A model generated the notes under the pieces. It was given only the letters and a program-made list of their open reading frames with translations. It searched no databases and had not been told where the DNA came from. 14,640 nt of DNA from DATDAH01 sp036525535 (GTDB lineage: Bacteria > Actinomycetota > Acidimicrobiia > Acidimicrobiales > DATDAH01). Below, in pieces: positions 6,644-14,405 of this stretch. The translations under genes were made by a program, and so were the position numbers. Position 1 is the stretch's first letter, and each line of letters starts with the position of its first letter. The stretch is taken from the NCBI GenBank assembly GCA_036525535.1, contig DATDAH010000148.1, forward strand, positions 1 through 14,640, given 5' to 3'.

Positions 6644-9384
6644 CGTCGTTGGTGGACCGCGTCGAGGAGCGGGCGGCGATCGAGGGCCTCATCGCCGGGG
6701 TGCGCACCGGCCGGAGCGGCGCGCTCGTCCTGGTCGGTGACGCCGGCATCGGCAAGACCGTCTTGATCGACTTCGCGACCGGTGCGGCCGACGAACTCCA
6801 GGTCGTCCGGACGATCGGCGTGGAGGCCGAGTCGGCCTATCCGTTCGCGGCCTTGCACCGTCTTCTCACCCCCTTCCTCGACGGCGTGGCCCGCCTTCCG
6901 GACGGGCAGCGCCAGGCCCTCGACGTCGCCTGGGGACGAGCGACGGGGCCTCCGGCCGAGCCGTTCCTGGTGGGCCTGGCCACCCTCTCCCTGTTGGCAG
7001 AGGCGGCCACCGAGACATCCGTGCTGCTGTGCGTCGACGACGCCCAGTGGCTGGATCGGGAGTCACTGGCCGTCCTCGCGTTCGTGGCCCGACGCGTCGA
7101 GGCCGAAGGGATCCTCGTGCTCTTCGCGGCACGGGAGGGCGCCGCCGACCTCACTGCCCTCGACGGGATCCCCTCGATGGTGGTCGGCGGCCTCGATCGG
7201 GCCGACGCGCTGGAACTGCTGCATCGCGTGGTCGACGGGGCCCTCGACGCCGCCACCGCCGATCGCGTCGTCACCGAGACCGCCGGCCACCCCCTGGCCA
7301 TCGCCGATCTGGGGGCGGAGCTGTCATCGCATCCGGTCATCGACGCCGTGACCTCGGTCGAGCCGCTCCCGCTCGGTAGCCGGTTGGAAGCTCACTACCT
7401 CACCCAGATCCGGGGACTCCCGGAGGAGACCCAGGCCTGGCTCCTCCTCGCCGCCGCCGAACCCACGGGCGACCTGGCCGGCATCACGGGGGCGGCGACG
7501 ACGACGGGCCTCGATCCGGACGCGGGCACGCCCGCTGAGCGCGCCGGCATCGTCCGAGTGGGGACTGACGTCCAGTTCCGCCATCCCCTGGTTCGCGCCG
7601 CGGTCTACGGGGGTGCCGCCAGCCGCGGCCGGCGCCAGGCCCACCGGGCCCTGGCCGACGCAACGGTTCGCGGCACGGACATCGACCGACGCACCTGGCA
7701 CCTCGCCGCCGCGTCCGTCGGCCCGGACGAGGAGGTCGCCGCCCAGTTGGAAGGCTCGGCGGGCCGGGCCCGGGAACGGGGGGGGTTCGCGGCGACAGCC
7801 GCAGCGTTGGCCCGCGCCGCAGAGCTCACGCCGGACAGCGCGGCGCGGTCGCGGCGCCTCCTCGGCGCGGCGGATGCCGCGATCACAGCCGGATCACTCC
7901 TGACCGCCCGGACGTTGCTCGACAAGGTCGACGGGGCCACGCTCGACGAGATCGGCCGGGCCCGGATGCTCCTGCTCAGCACCGATGTCGAGATCCAGAC
8001 CGGCCAACCGGAAGCCTTCGCTCGCGCCACCGCCACCTGTCTCCGGGCGGCCGAGCTCCTCGCCGAACGCAACCCTGGCGGCGCCGAGGATGCGCTGGTC
8101 CGGGGCTGTCAGCTCCTCATCAACGCCGAGCACCTCCTTCAGGGCACCACCCCCGCCGAAGTGGCCGACGTCATCACCCAGGTCCCTCGCCATGCCGGAA
8201 CCCCCTCGCCCGCCGCCCTCGTCCTGGACGGCTACGTCGCGTTGGCCACCGTGGGTTACGAACGCGCCGTCCCCGCGCTTCGCCGGGCCGTCGCCGCCTG
8301 CTTGGCCGTCGGGGGCGACGACCGCAGTCTGTACCGCGACCTGCTCGGCGTCACCTTCTGCATGATGACCTGGGACGAGGACGCCCAGACCACGCTCCTG
8401 GGCCAGATGAATGATCGGGCCCGGTCGGTTGGAGCACTACGGGATCTCGACACGGTCCTCTACTGCCAATCGATGGAGGCCACGATCCTGGGCGACCTGA
8501 CGGCCGCCGACCTGTTCCTCATCGACGGCCACCAGATGCGGTCCGCCCTCGGCGCCACCGCGGCGCAGTGGGAGATCTACCGGCACCCGGAGCTGCTGGC
8601 GTGGCGGGGCGGTGACGACCAGATCGCGGCCATCCTGCAGGCCACTGTCGACGCCAGTGAGGCACTGGGCAACGGAGCGACCGTGGCGATCGCCCGCATC
8701 GCCGGCGTGACCCTCGACATCGCTCACGGCAACTACGCCGCGGCCCGGGACGCGGCGAGCGCCCTGGTCGCCGGCGACTCGCTCGGCGTCCACTCCCGCG
8801 TGCTCCCCGACCTGGTCGAAGCGGCGGTGCGCTCGGGCGATCCGGAGATGGCGGGAAGGGCCCTCGAGACGCTGCGGAGCCGGGCCGAGGCCAGCGGCAC
8901 CGAGCACGCCCTTGCCCTGCTCGCCCGATCCCGGGCGCTCCTGGCCGGTCCGGATGAGGCCGATGGCCTCTACCGGGAGGCAACCGACCGCCTCGCCGCG
9001 ACCTCGGCCCGAGCGGACCTCGCCCGGGCCCACCTGCTCCACGGCGAATGGCTCCGGCGCCAGAAGCAGAAGACGGGGGCACGGGAGCAGCTCCGCACCG
9101 CGCACGCGCGGTTCACCGAGATGGGCGCCGAGGCGTTCGCCGAACGGGCCCGCCTCGAGCTGGCGGCAACCGGTGAGCGGGCCCGGCGCCGCACTGTCGA
9201 GACCGCGGACGATCTCACGCCCCAGGAGGCCCAGATCGCCCGCCTGGCGGCCGAGGGCGACACGAACGCGACGATCGCCGAGAAGCTGTACATCAGCGCT
9301 CGCACGGTCGACTACCACCTGCGCAAGGTGTTCCGGAAGCTCGACATCGGCTCCCGCCGCGACCTCCGCGGGCGTTTCGACTGA
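6637..9384 (+). CDS. LAL-type transcriptional regulator: AAA/NACHT-like ATPase with C-terminal LuxR HTH
   Basis: A 915-residue cytoplasmic regulator. The N-terminal ATPase has Walker A VGDAGIGKT (33-41) and Walker B LLCVDDAQWLD (130-140). A long helical, repeat-rich middle follows, of the kind these proteins use for ligand or protein sensing. The last 58 residues are a LuxR/GerE helix-turn-helix: LTPQEAQIARLAAEG, then ATIAEKLYISARTVDYHL, then RKLDIGSR. LAL proteins are usually activators switched by a bound effector and ATP. The ATG at 6637 fits the family start (SLVDR-x-EE just after Met) but has no well-spaced ribosome site; GGAGGA lies 22 nt upstream. A leaderless start from CATACT is plausible. 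It is divergent from the alpha/beta hydrolase-MBL operon, its most likely target. Its 3' end converges with the DinB-like gene. Confidence 0.92.
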   Translation: MPASLVDRVEERAAIEGLIAGVRTGRSGALVLVGDAGIGKTVLIDFATGAADELQVVRTIGVEAESAYPFAALHRLLTPFLDGVARLPDGQRQALDVAWGRATGPPAEPFLVGLATLSLLAEAATETSVLLCVDDAQWLDRESLAVLAFVARRVEAEGILVLFAAREGAADLTALDGIPSMVVGGLDRADALELLHRVVDGALDAATADRVVTETAGHPLAIADLGAELSSHPVIDAVTSVEPLPLGSRLEAHYLTQIRGLPEETQAWLLLAAAEPTGDLAGITGAATTTGLDPDAGTPAERAGIVRVGTDVQFRHPLVRAAVYGGAASRGRRQAHRALADATVRGTDIDRRTWHLAAASVGPDEEVAAQLEGSAGRARERGGFAATAAALARAAELTPDSAARSRRLLGAADAAITAGSLLTARTLLDKVDGATLDEIGRARMLLLSTDVEIQTGQPEAFARATATCLRAAELLAERNPGGAEDALVRGCQLLINAEHLLQGTTPAEVADVITQVPRHAGTPSPAALVLDGYVALATVGYERAVPALRRAVAACLAVGGDDRSLYRDLLGVTFCMMTWDEDAQTTLLGQMNDRARSVGALRDLDTVLYCQSMEATILGDLTAADLFLIDGHQMRSALGATAAQWEIYRHPELLAWRGGDDQIAAILQATVDASEALGNGATVAIARIAGVTLDIAHGNYAAARDAASALVAGDSLGVHSRVLPDLVEAAVRSGDPEMAGRALETLRSRAEASGTEHALALLARSRALLAGPDEADGLYREATDRLAATSARADLARAHLLHGEWLRRQKQKTGAREQLRTAHARFTEMGAEAFAERARLELAATGERARRRTVETADDLTPQEAQIARLAAEGDTNATIAEKLYISARTVDYHLRKVFRKLDIGSRRDLRGRFD

Positions 9385-9408
9385 AGCGGGTCAGAGCTCG
9401 TGCTTCAG
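9381..9408. terminator. short hairpin covering both convergent stop codons
   Basis: CTGAAGC (9381-9387) and GCTTCAG (9402-9408) are perfect complements around a 14-nt loop. The left arm contains the TGA of the LAL gene and the right arm contains the stop of the minus-strand DinB-like gene. There is no U-tract on either side, so termination strength is uncertain. Confidence 0.45.
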
Positions 9409-9866
9409 ATCGTCGGGGTCAGGGCGTCGGCGGTGACCTCCATGTGACCGAGGTGCTGGAACAGCTCCTCGAGGACGTGGAGCACCAAGGCGCCGTCCGT
9501 GCGGTCGGTACCCGGCATGAAGTCGCGGAACGGGTGGTCAGCGACCGTCGGGCCGACCTGGAACTCCGCCACGAGGGCACAGGTCCGCCCGGCCGCGTCA
9601 TCGATCCGTTTCCGGAGCTCGTCCACCGTGGCCCGGGCGGCGAACTCGGCTTGGCGGTCCCGGTCGCTGTCTCGACCGAGGCCCGGCATCGCGAACCACG
9701 ACGGCGCCAGCTCACAGCAGTGGACGACCAAGCCGGCGACGGAGTTGGTCCCCCAGTCACCTGGTCGCTGGTTCACCGTGTCGTCGTCGAGCCGGTCGAG
9801 CACCCGCGCCATGCCCGCGAAGGCGTGACGGACATAGAGGTCGATGCTCTCGCCGGTCAGCTCCAT
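9405..9866 (-). CDS. DinB/DUF664-like putative metal-binding four-helix protein
   Basis: A 153-residue, mostly helical protein. Histidines sit where DinB-type four-helix bundles bind a metal: H49 in LVVHCCE, and the cluster in HVLEELFQHLGHME (H130, H138, H141). The first part (VLDRLDDDTVNQRPGDWGTNSVAGLVVH) matches the usual pattern of this superfamily, which includes mycothiol- and bacillithiol-dependent transferases as well as many proteins of unknown role. No reaction can be assigned. The ATG at 9866 starts 29 nt after the restored end of the SGNH hydrolase gene, so the two may be co-transcribed, though the ribosome site is weak. The frame remains open upstream to 10064, but that stretch lies inside the SGNH gene and has poor coding character. 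Confidence 0.8.
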   Translation of the reverse strand: MELTGESIDLYVRHAFAGMARVLDRLDDDTVNQRPGDWGTNSVAGLVVHCCELAPSWFAMPGLGRDSDRDRQAEFAARATVDELRKRIDDAAGRTCALVAEFQVGPTVADHPFRDFMPGTDRTDGALVLHVLEELFQHLGHMEVTADALTPTI

Positions 9867-9895
9867 GCCGGACAGTCTGACGCCATCCACTGACC

Positions 9896-10698
9896 TCAGC
9901 GGCGGGCCCGGCCGATCCCGAACCGGACCTCGCGGGCCACCAGGCCTGGCCGTGGGGAGCGAGGTGGACGGTGTCGGCGGTCCGCACCGGGACCGAGCCG
10001 CCCGACGCGGTCGGCCGGGTGGCCACCCACTCGCCGTTGGGCCCACCGACTGCGGTGGTGGCATCGGCCAGGGTCACCTCAGGATGACGGGAGGCCAGCG
10101 CCAGGTACTGGGCCCGGAGGCGGTCGATCACGATCTGGAGCCGGGCGCTGAGCATCGGTGGGGGCAGCACCAGAACCACGCCGGCACCGGAGTCGATCAT
10201 CTGGGTCACGAACCGCTCGGCCTGGCGACCCCACTCCGGGGCGAAGGACCGTGCGTAGACGTCGGGAACCAGACGACCGTCGGCGCCGATCCACTTCTGG
10301 GCGGGGTCGGAGGTGTAGTTGCCGATGAAGAGCATGACCACGACATCGGGGTCGAACCGGTTCAGCGACGCGGCGAGGTGCCTCGGCCACGGGAACAACC
10401 CGGGCGTGAGCAGGCCGGAGCCGTTGACCCCCTCGTTGTGAACCCGCCAAGGGGCGCCGAGCTGGTGGGCCAATGCCGTCCCCGTCGACTTCATGATCGA
10501 GTCACCGACCAACAGCACGTCGTTCACGGTGGCCTGGGCCCCCTCGGCGGACGGAGCGGGCGCCGGTGGGGTCGGCGCCGGCTCCTCCTGGGCGGCGCTC
10601 GGAGCGACAAGGGCTCCGCCGGCCAGGAGGGCCACGATGACTCCGACGACCAGGCCGAGGAGCGGGGACGGGCGCGTTCGAACAGACGTGGTGGACAT
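9896..10698 (-). CDS. secreted SGNH-type hydrolase with an apparent C-terminal frameshift
   Basis: The protein begins with a signal peptide (RTRPSPLL, a hydrophobic core, PSAAQ near 33-37) and a Pro/Ala-rich linker (38-56). SGNH blocks follow: VGDSIM with S67, FIGNY with N127, and DTVHLAPHG with D242 and H245. A clear GGAGGAA precedes the ATG. After GQAW (W253, about 9937-9942) the frame loses its coding character. Left uncorrected, it runs on to 9757 with Arg/Pro-rich nonsense, overlapping the next gene. One base added here gives the ending AREVRFGIGRARR and a TGA at 9896-9898, with G or C in every third position. This looks like a single-base deletion, either real or a sequencing error. Members act as esterases, acyl transferases or glycan deacetylases; the substrate is unknown. 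The catalytic residues all precede the lesion, so activity may survive. Confidence 0.82.
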
Positions 10699-10816
10699 GG
10701 CTTCCTCCGGGTCTCCGGCGGCACTCGGGCGACCGGGCCGATCAGCGGGCTCTCAGACCCCGGCGTCAGCGATCGATCGGGAACCGACCTTCTGGGTGCC
10801 GATCGTGGACCGGACC

Positions 10817-10845
10817 GGTGGTGGGGCGGTGGTGGGGCGGTGGTG
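10817..10845 (+). repeat. 11-bp G-rich tandem repeat, about 2.6 copies
   Basis: The unit GGTGGTGGGGC occurs twice in full (10817-10827, 10828-10838) and then as a partial copy, GGTGGTG (10839-10845). The G runs could support a two-tier G-quadruplex on the plus strand. It lies in the 185-bp gap between the SGNH gene and the small ORF; the rest of that gap (10699-10816) shows nothing clear to me. Confidence 0.6.
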
Positions 10846-10868
10846 ATCACGGCCGAGCCGGCACCACC
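10839..10868 (-). terminator. candidate hairpin terminator behind the small membrane ORF
   Basis: GGTGGTG (10839-10845) pairs with CACCACC (10862-10868), and inside it CGGC (10850-10853) pairs with GCCG (10857-10860) around a 3-nt loop. A 4-nt bulge separates the two stems. It lies 15 bp after the stop of the minus-strand small ORF. There is no U-tract, and the outer left arm is also part of the tandem repeat. Confidence 0.35.
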
Positions 10869-10883
10869 AGTTGCCCTGCCGCG

Positions 10884-10967
10884 CTAGCGACCCCGGCGTT
10901 GGCGGAGCTTGTAGGGCAGCCAGAGGAGGAGCCCGACGAGGGCGACGATGATCAGCACCTCGTACAC
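10884..10967 (-). CDS. small single-pass membrane protein (27 aa), hypothetical
   Basis: This short frame encodes an acidic start (VYE), a continuous hydrophobic helix (VLIIVALVGLLLW) and a strongly basic tail (PYKLRQRRGR), ending in TAG. Nearly all codons end in G or C, as in the window's real genes. The layout predicts one membrane helix with the basic tail in the cytoplasm. The GTG start at 10967 lacks a visible ribosome site; TTG at 11033 is the only upstream alternative I found and would add 22 residues. It sits upstream of, and in the same direction as, the SGNH gene, with a possible hairpin between them. It resembles no family I can name; a chance hydrophobic frame is the main alternative. 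Confidence 0.5.
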   Translation of the reverse strand: MYEVLIIVALVGLLLWLPYKLRQRRGR

Positions 10968-11074
10968 GACGCCGGAGGGTACCGGGTGCCCTCGGCCTGC
11001 TCTCGGGCGTCGGTCGAGCCCCTGTCGCGACAAATCCCGATGGTCCCGACAGTCCCATGCGGTTCACTGATCCC

Positions 11075-11983
11075 ATGGATGACGGGCCGATCCCCCTCCC
11101 CGACGGACTGACCGCTCGGCCACTGGCCCTGACCGACGCCCACGCCGTGTTCGAGGTGATGGCGGCGCAGGAGCTGCACGACACCGGGCAGGTCGGGGTC
11201 GAGGAGGAGGACATCCTCGGCGACTGGCAGCGGCCCAGCTTCGCCATCGCACCCAACACGCTGGGGGTGTTCGCCGGCGAGACCCTGGTCGCTTATAGCG
11301 AGTTCAGCGGGGGCGACCGAGGGGACGCCGCCGTCCACCCTGATCACCGCGGGCAGGGGCTGGGTACGAGCCTCGCGTTGTGGATGCAGGACCGGGCCCG
11401 GACCGCCGGCGCCCTCCGGGTCGGGATGCCCGTCCCGGAAGGCAGCCCCGGCGATCGTCTCCTCGAGGCCCTCGGCTACGACGTCCGTTGGACCAGCTGG
11501 GTGCTCGCCCTCCCCGACGGTCGCCGGATCGAGGACCAACCCCTTCCCGGCGGCTACACCATCCGGTCCGCCACCGAGGACGATCACCGGGCGGCCTGGA
11601 CGGTCATCGAAGACGCCTTCCTCGAGTGGTCCGATCGGGACCGACAGCCGTTCGAGGACTTCGCCGCCCAGGTCGTGCGTCGCCCGGGCTTCCAGCCCTG
11701 GAACCTCCGGGTCGTCACCGACCCGGCCGACCAGATCGTGGGCGCGGCCTTCGTCTTCGTCGCCGGCGAGGTGGGGTACGTCGAGAAGGTGGCCGTCAAG
11801 CCAGCGCAGCGGGGCCGGGGCCTCGCCCGGGCCCTGCTGGCGGACGCCTTCGCGCGGTCCCGAGCCCACGGGGCCACCGCGTCGATGCTTTCGACCGACT
11901 CGCGAACGGGCGCCCTCGGCCTGTACGAGAAGGTCGGTATGGAGGTCGTCGCCGTCTGGCTGCACCGTTCGATCGCGCTCTGA
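11075..11983 (+). CDS. tandem GNAT acetyltransferase, mycothiol synthase (MshD)-like
   Basis: A 302-residue protein with two GNAT domains in series. The first acetyl-CoA motif is VHPDHRGQGLG (87-97) and the second is VKPAQRGRGLA (about 241-251), followed by the typical closing element TGALGLYEKVGME. The paired layout and length match mycothiol synthase, which acetylates the cysteine amine in the last step of mycothiol synthesis in Actinobacteria. Other tandem GNATs of unknown substrate look the same, so no symbol is given. The start is ambiguous: ATG at 11057 or 11075, neither with a ribosome site. I prefer 11075 because TTCACT sits exactly 6 nt before it, the same spacing as CATACT before the LAL gene, which suggests a leaderless message. 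The DUF2510 gene follows 80 bp downstream on the same strand. Confidence 0.85.
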   Translation: MDDGPIPLPDGLTARPLALTDAHAVFEVMAAQELHDTGQVGVEEEDILGDWQRPSFAIAPNTLGVFAGETLVAYSEFSGGDRGDAAVHPDHRGQGLGTSLALWMQDRARTAGALRVGMPVPEGSPGDRLLEALGYDVRWTSWVLALPDGRRIEDQPLPGGYTIRSATEDDHRAAWTVIEDAFLEWSDRDRQPFEDFAAQVVRRPGFQPWNLRVVTDPADQIVGAAFVFVAGEVGYVEKVAVKPAQRGRGLARALLADAFARSRAHGATASMLSTDSRTGALGLYEKVGMEVVAVWLHRSIAL

Positions 11984-12063
11984 GCGAGGGAGACCGGCGC
12001 TCACCTCCGCCCGCCAAGTGCCGACGGTCAACCAGGAAGAACCTCGAGGACGAAAGGCGCACG

Positions 12064-12720
12064 GTGACGGCACTCCCGGCGGGTTGGTACGGCGATCCGG
12101 CCGATTCCACCCGCTACCGGTACTGGGACGGCGAGCAGTGGACGACCCACGTCCAGAACCGGGCCGAGGTCGACATCGCCGCCGCCGAGGCCGACATGGC
12201 CGCCGCGGCCAGGCCGCTGCCCGACTTCGACGACCCGGACGGCACGGCCCCCGGAGCGACCACTGGCCGGCGCCGGCGCCGCGTCCTCATCCTTCTCGCG
12301 GTGGTCGCTCTGGCCGCGATCGCGGGGGCCGCGGCCTTCGTCGTCGCCTCCGGTGGCGGCGACCGCGGTCAGACCCTTGCCGGTGAGGTCCGCGTCGGCG
12401 CCGCCTCGGTCCGCAGTACCGGAGACCCCGAGGATGGTCCCGCGGGCGACGGTTGTGGGACGGGATCGGCGCAGAGCATCGGAGCCGGGTCGGCGCTCAC
12501 CGTGAGCAACGCCCGGGGCGAGGTCCTCGGCCGCACCGAGTTGCAGGCCGGTCGCCTCGACCGGAGTCCCACCGCCACGACCTGCGTGTTCCCGTATGAG
12601 GTCACGGGCGTCGACGACGCCGCCGTCTACCTGGTGCAGGTCGCCGAACGGCGGCCGACCCGCTCGACCCGGGCCCAGGTCGAGGCCGACCGCGGCCGTA
12701 TCGACGTCCTGCTGCGCTAG
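12064..12720 (+). CDS. DUF2510 single-pass membrane protein
   Basis: A 218-residue protein. Residues 4-30 form a DUF2510 module (PAGWYGDP, then RYWDGEQWTTHV), a small tryptophan-rich domain common at the cytoplasmic N-terminus of actinobacterial membrane proteins. An acidic/alanine linker, a stop-transfer cluster (RRRRR at 69-73) and one membrane helix (about 74-96) follow. The C-terminal 120 residues should lie outside the cell and carry two cysteines (C131, C174) that could form a disulphide. The function is unknown. The GTG start at 12064 has GAAAGG about 6 nt upstream; the long in-frame extension 5' of it is antisense-like noise across the GNAT gene. The 80-bp gap after the GNAT gene leaves room for its own promoter, but none is obvious. 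Its 3' end converges with the sulfatase gene. Confidence 0.87.
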   Translation: MTALPAGWYGDPADSTRYRYWDGEQWTTHVQNRAEVDIAAAEADMAAAARPLPDFDDPDGTAPGATTGRRRRRVLILLAVVALAAIAGAAAFVVASGGGDRGQTLAGEVRVGAASVRSTGDPEDGPAGDGCGTGSAQSIGAGSALTVSNARGEVLGRTELQAGRLDRSPTATTCVFPYEVTGVDDAAVYLVQVAERRPTRSTRAQVEADRGRIDVLLR

Positions 12721-12770
12721 AGCGTTCTAGGAAGTGCCCGGACGATTCACCAGGGCGTTCTCCCGGTCGA

Positions 12771-14333
12771 TCACGCCAGACCGAGGCGTTCGAGCTGCTC
12801 GGTCGGAGCCTCCAGCTCGACCAGCGCCGACCGCAAGAGGTCGACCAGGTCGGCCTCCACGGCCTCGCCGGTCCGGTTCTCGGCCTCGTCGGGGTCGAGG
12901 TCGAGGTCGTAGAGGTGGTGCTGGTCGACCAGGCCCTGGCCGGCCCAGAACGGGAGGCGGTCACCGGCAGCGTAGGGCTGGCGGATGACCGGGATGTCCG
13001 TGCCCGGCATGGTGTCCAGGAAGGCCCGGCCGTCGGGCGGGGGCAGGCCCTCCACCCCGGCGATGTGCAGGGGCATGGTGGACCAGCGGTTGGACCACAT
13101 CGACAGGGGAAATGGGTCACCGACCGGGGCGCGGGCGTACTTGCGGTGGCCGTCGGTGACCTGGACCCAGTTGCCCCAGACCCCGCCGACGGCCCACTCC
13201 CGTACCGTCGTCGCCTCGCCCGTCAGCAGCGGCGCCAACGACCGACCGTGGGTGCGGTGGCCGGCGCTCACCCCGAACACCTCGCTCAGGGTGGCGTGCA
13301 GGTCGAGACTGGTCGTCAGCGCGTCACAGGTCCCGCCACCGCCAACCCCCGGCCAGTGCACGAGCAGCGGGATGTGACCCAGCGGCTCGTACTGAGGCAC
13401 ACCCGGCTTGCCCCAGAGGTCGTCGCCGCCCCGGACGTCACCGAGGTAGTGGCCGTGGTCGGTGCAGACCACCACCGCCGTCGAGTCCCACAGGCCCTGG
13501 TTGTCCAGAGCGGCGAGGACCCGACCGAACCAGTGGTCGATCAAGGAGACCTTGGCGCCGTAGTTGGCCCGCAGGTGACGGGCTTCAGCCTCGCTCAAGT
13601 GTCCCCGGCTGACGCCGCCGACGGCATAGGGCGGCCAGATCAGGCGCTCACCCTCCCAGGGGTCGTCCTCGTAGACCCCCTCCCATGGAGCGGGCACGTC
13701 AAAGGGCTCATGGGGGTCGAACTCGTCGACGAAGAGGAGCCACCGGTCGTGGTGGGGGGTGGCGGTGCGCAGCCAGTCCGCCGCGGCCGCCATGACCCGG
13801 GGCCCGGGGAAGTCCTCCTCGGACCGGAACCACGTCCGCGACCGGTCATAGCCCCGCTCCAGGCCGAGGTCGGTCCCGTGGAGGCGGTCGAAGAACCAGC
13901 TGGCGCCGACCGCCGGCGAGCCGACCCAGCTGGGGTCGGGCGCGGTCCGCCAGGCATCGCCCTCGTGGCCCCGTTGGTAGTCCCAGGCGAAGAAGTCGGT
14001 GTGGTAGTTCTCCCCACCGGTCTCGAACAGGTGGGGGTGGTCCGAGATCAGCATGGTGACCACGCCCTCGTCACGGAGGGCGCCGGTGACCGGCCGCTCC
14101 CAGGCCTCGATCGAGCCCCAGGGCTTCCAGAGGAAGTCGAGCGCGCCACAGAGGATGTCGTGGCGGGCCGGCATGCAGGGCAGTGACCCGGTCCCGTGGC
14201 GGGTGAAGCGGGTGGCCCGTTCGGACGCGAACCGGTCGAGGTGGGGGGTGGCGAAGTCGGTCCCGCCATAGCAGCCGAGGTCGTGCCGGTTCAGCGAGTC
14301 GAGCAGGACGACCACGACGTTCTCCGGAGTCAC
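12771..14333 (-). CDS. sulfatase-family hydrolase (Cys-type formylglycine motif), no signal peptide
   Basis: A 520-residue alkaline-phosphatase-superfamily enzyme. The opening VVVVLLDSLNRHDLGCYG contributes metal ligand D12. The sulfatase signature is CMPARHDILCG with C53, the residue converted to formylglycine, and R57. Other active-site elements are DEFDPHEPF (H208), VCTDHGHYLGD (D292, H293) and GKPGVPQYEP (K309). The C-terminal part ends near YDLDLDPDEAENR, as in sulfatases. Members hydrolyse sulfate esters or, in related groups, phosphonate or phosphate esters; the substrate is unknown. There is no signal peptide, so it should be cytoplasmic. The usual Thr of the signature (LTG) is Cys here. 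No formylglycine-generating enzyme gene is in the window. The GTG start at 14333 has only a weak GGGGCG before it. It stands alone, behind the terminator of the YceI gene. Confidence 0.92.
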   Translation of the reverse strand: MTPENVVVVLLDSLNRHDLGCYGGTDFATPHLDRFASERATRFTRHGTGSLPCMPARHDILCGALDFLWKPWGSIEAWERPVTGALRDEGVVTMLISDHPHLFETGGENYHTDFFAWDYQRGHEGDAWRTAPDPSWVGSPAVGASWFFDRLHGTDLGLERGYDRSRTWFRSEEDFPGPRVMAAAADWLRTATPHHDRWLLFVDEFDPHEPFDVPAPWEGVYEDDPWEGERLIWPPYAVGGVSRGHLSEAEARHLRANYGAKVSLIDHWFGRVLAALDNQGLWDSTAVVVCTDHGHYLGDVRGGDDLWGKPGVPQYEPLGHIPLLVHWPGVGGGGTCDALTTSLDLHATLSEVFGVSAGHRTHGRSLAPLLTGEATTVREWAVGGVWGNWVQVTDGHRKYARAPVGDPFPLSMWSNRWSTMPLHIAGVEGLPPPDGRAFLDTMPGTDIPVIRQPYAAGDRLPFWAGQGLVDQHHLYDLDLDPDEAENRTGEAVEADLVDLLRSALVELEAPTEQLERLGLA

Positions 14334-14357
14334 CGCCCCATGTTCCCAGACGCGCCA

Positions 14358-14392
14358 CGGCGGCCCGTCCGGGGGGGTTGGACGGGCCGCCG
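14358..14392 (-). terminator. strong GC hairpin terminator after the YceI-family gene
   Basis: CGGCGGCCCGTCC (14358-14370) and GGACGGGCCGCCG (14380-14392) form a perfect 13-bp stem around a 9-nt loop. It lies 13 bp after the stop of the minus-strand YceI gene and before the sulfatase start. There is no U-tract, which is common for actinobacterial hairpin terminators. It probably isolates the sulfatase from readthrough. Confidence 0.75.
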
Positions 14393-14405
14393 CAGAGCGG
14401 ATGAG

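Noticed and set aside
9757..9895. C-terminal extension of the SGNH hydrolase frame
   Set aside because: Arg/Pro/Gly-rich sequence with poor third-position bias that overlaps the DinB-like gene; better explained by a frameshift.
10709..10760. GGGTCT/AGACCC inverted repeat upstream of the SGNH gene
   Set aside because: Six-base arms with a 40-nt spacer are expected by chance in GC-rich DNA.
11380..12063. Long 5' extension of the DUF2510 gene
   Set aside because: It is an out-of-phase reading of the GNAT gene; DUF2510 begins right after the GTG at 12064, which has a ribosome site.
10952..12073. Minus-strand frame of 373 codons
   Set aside because: Antisense to the tandem GNAT gene, whose two acetyl-CoA motifs are clear; the minus product has no recognisable domain.
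12717..12730. CTAGA-GCGT-TCTAG palindrome after the DUF2510 stop
   Set aside because: Only a 5-bp stem with a 4-nt loop and no U-tract; too weak to call a terminator.
12915..14186. Plus-strand frame of 423 codons
   Set aside because: Antisense to the sulfatase, with no domain and shadow-like composition.
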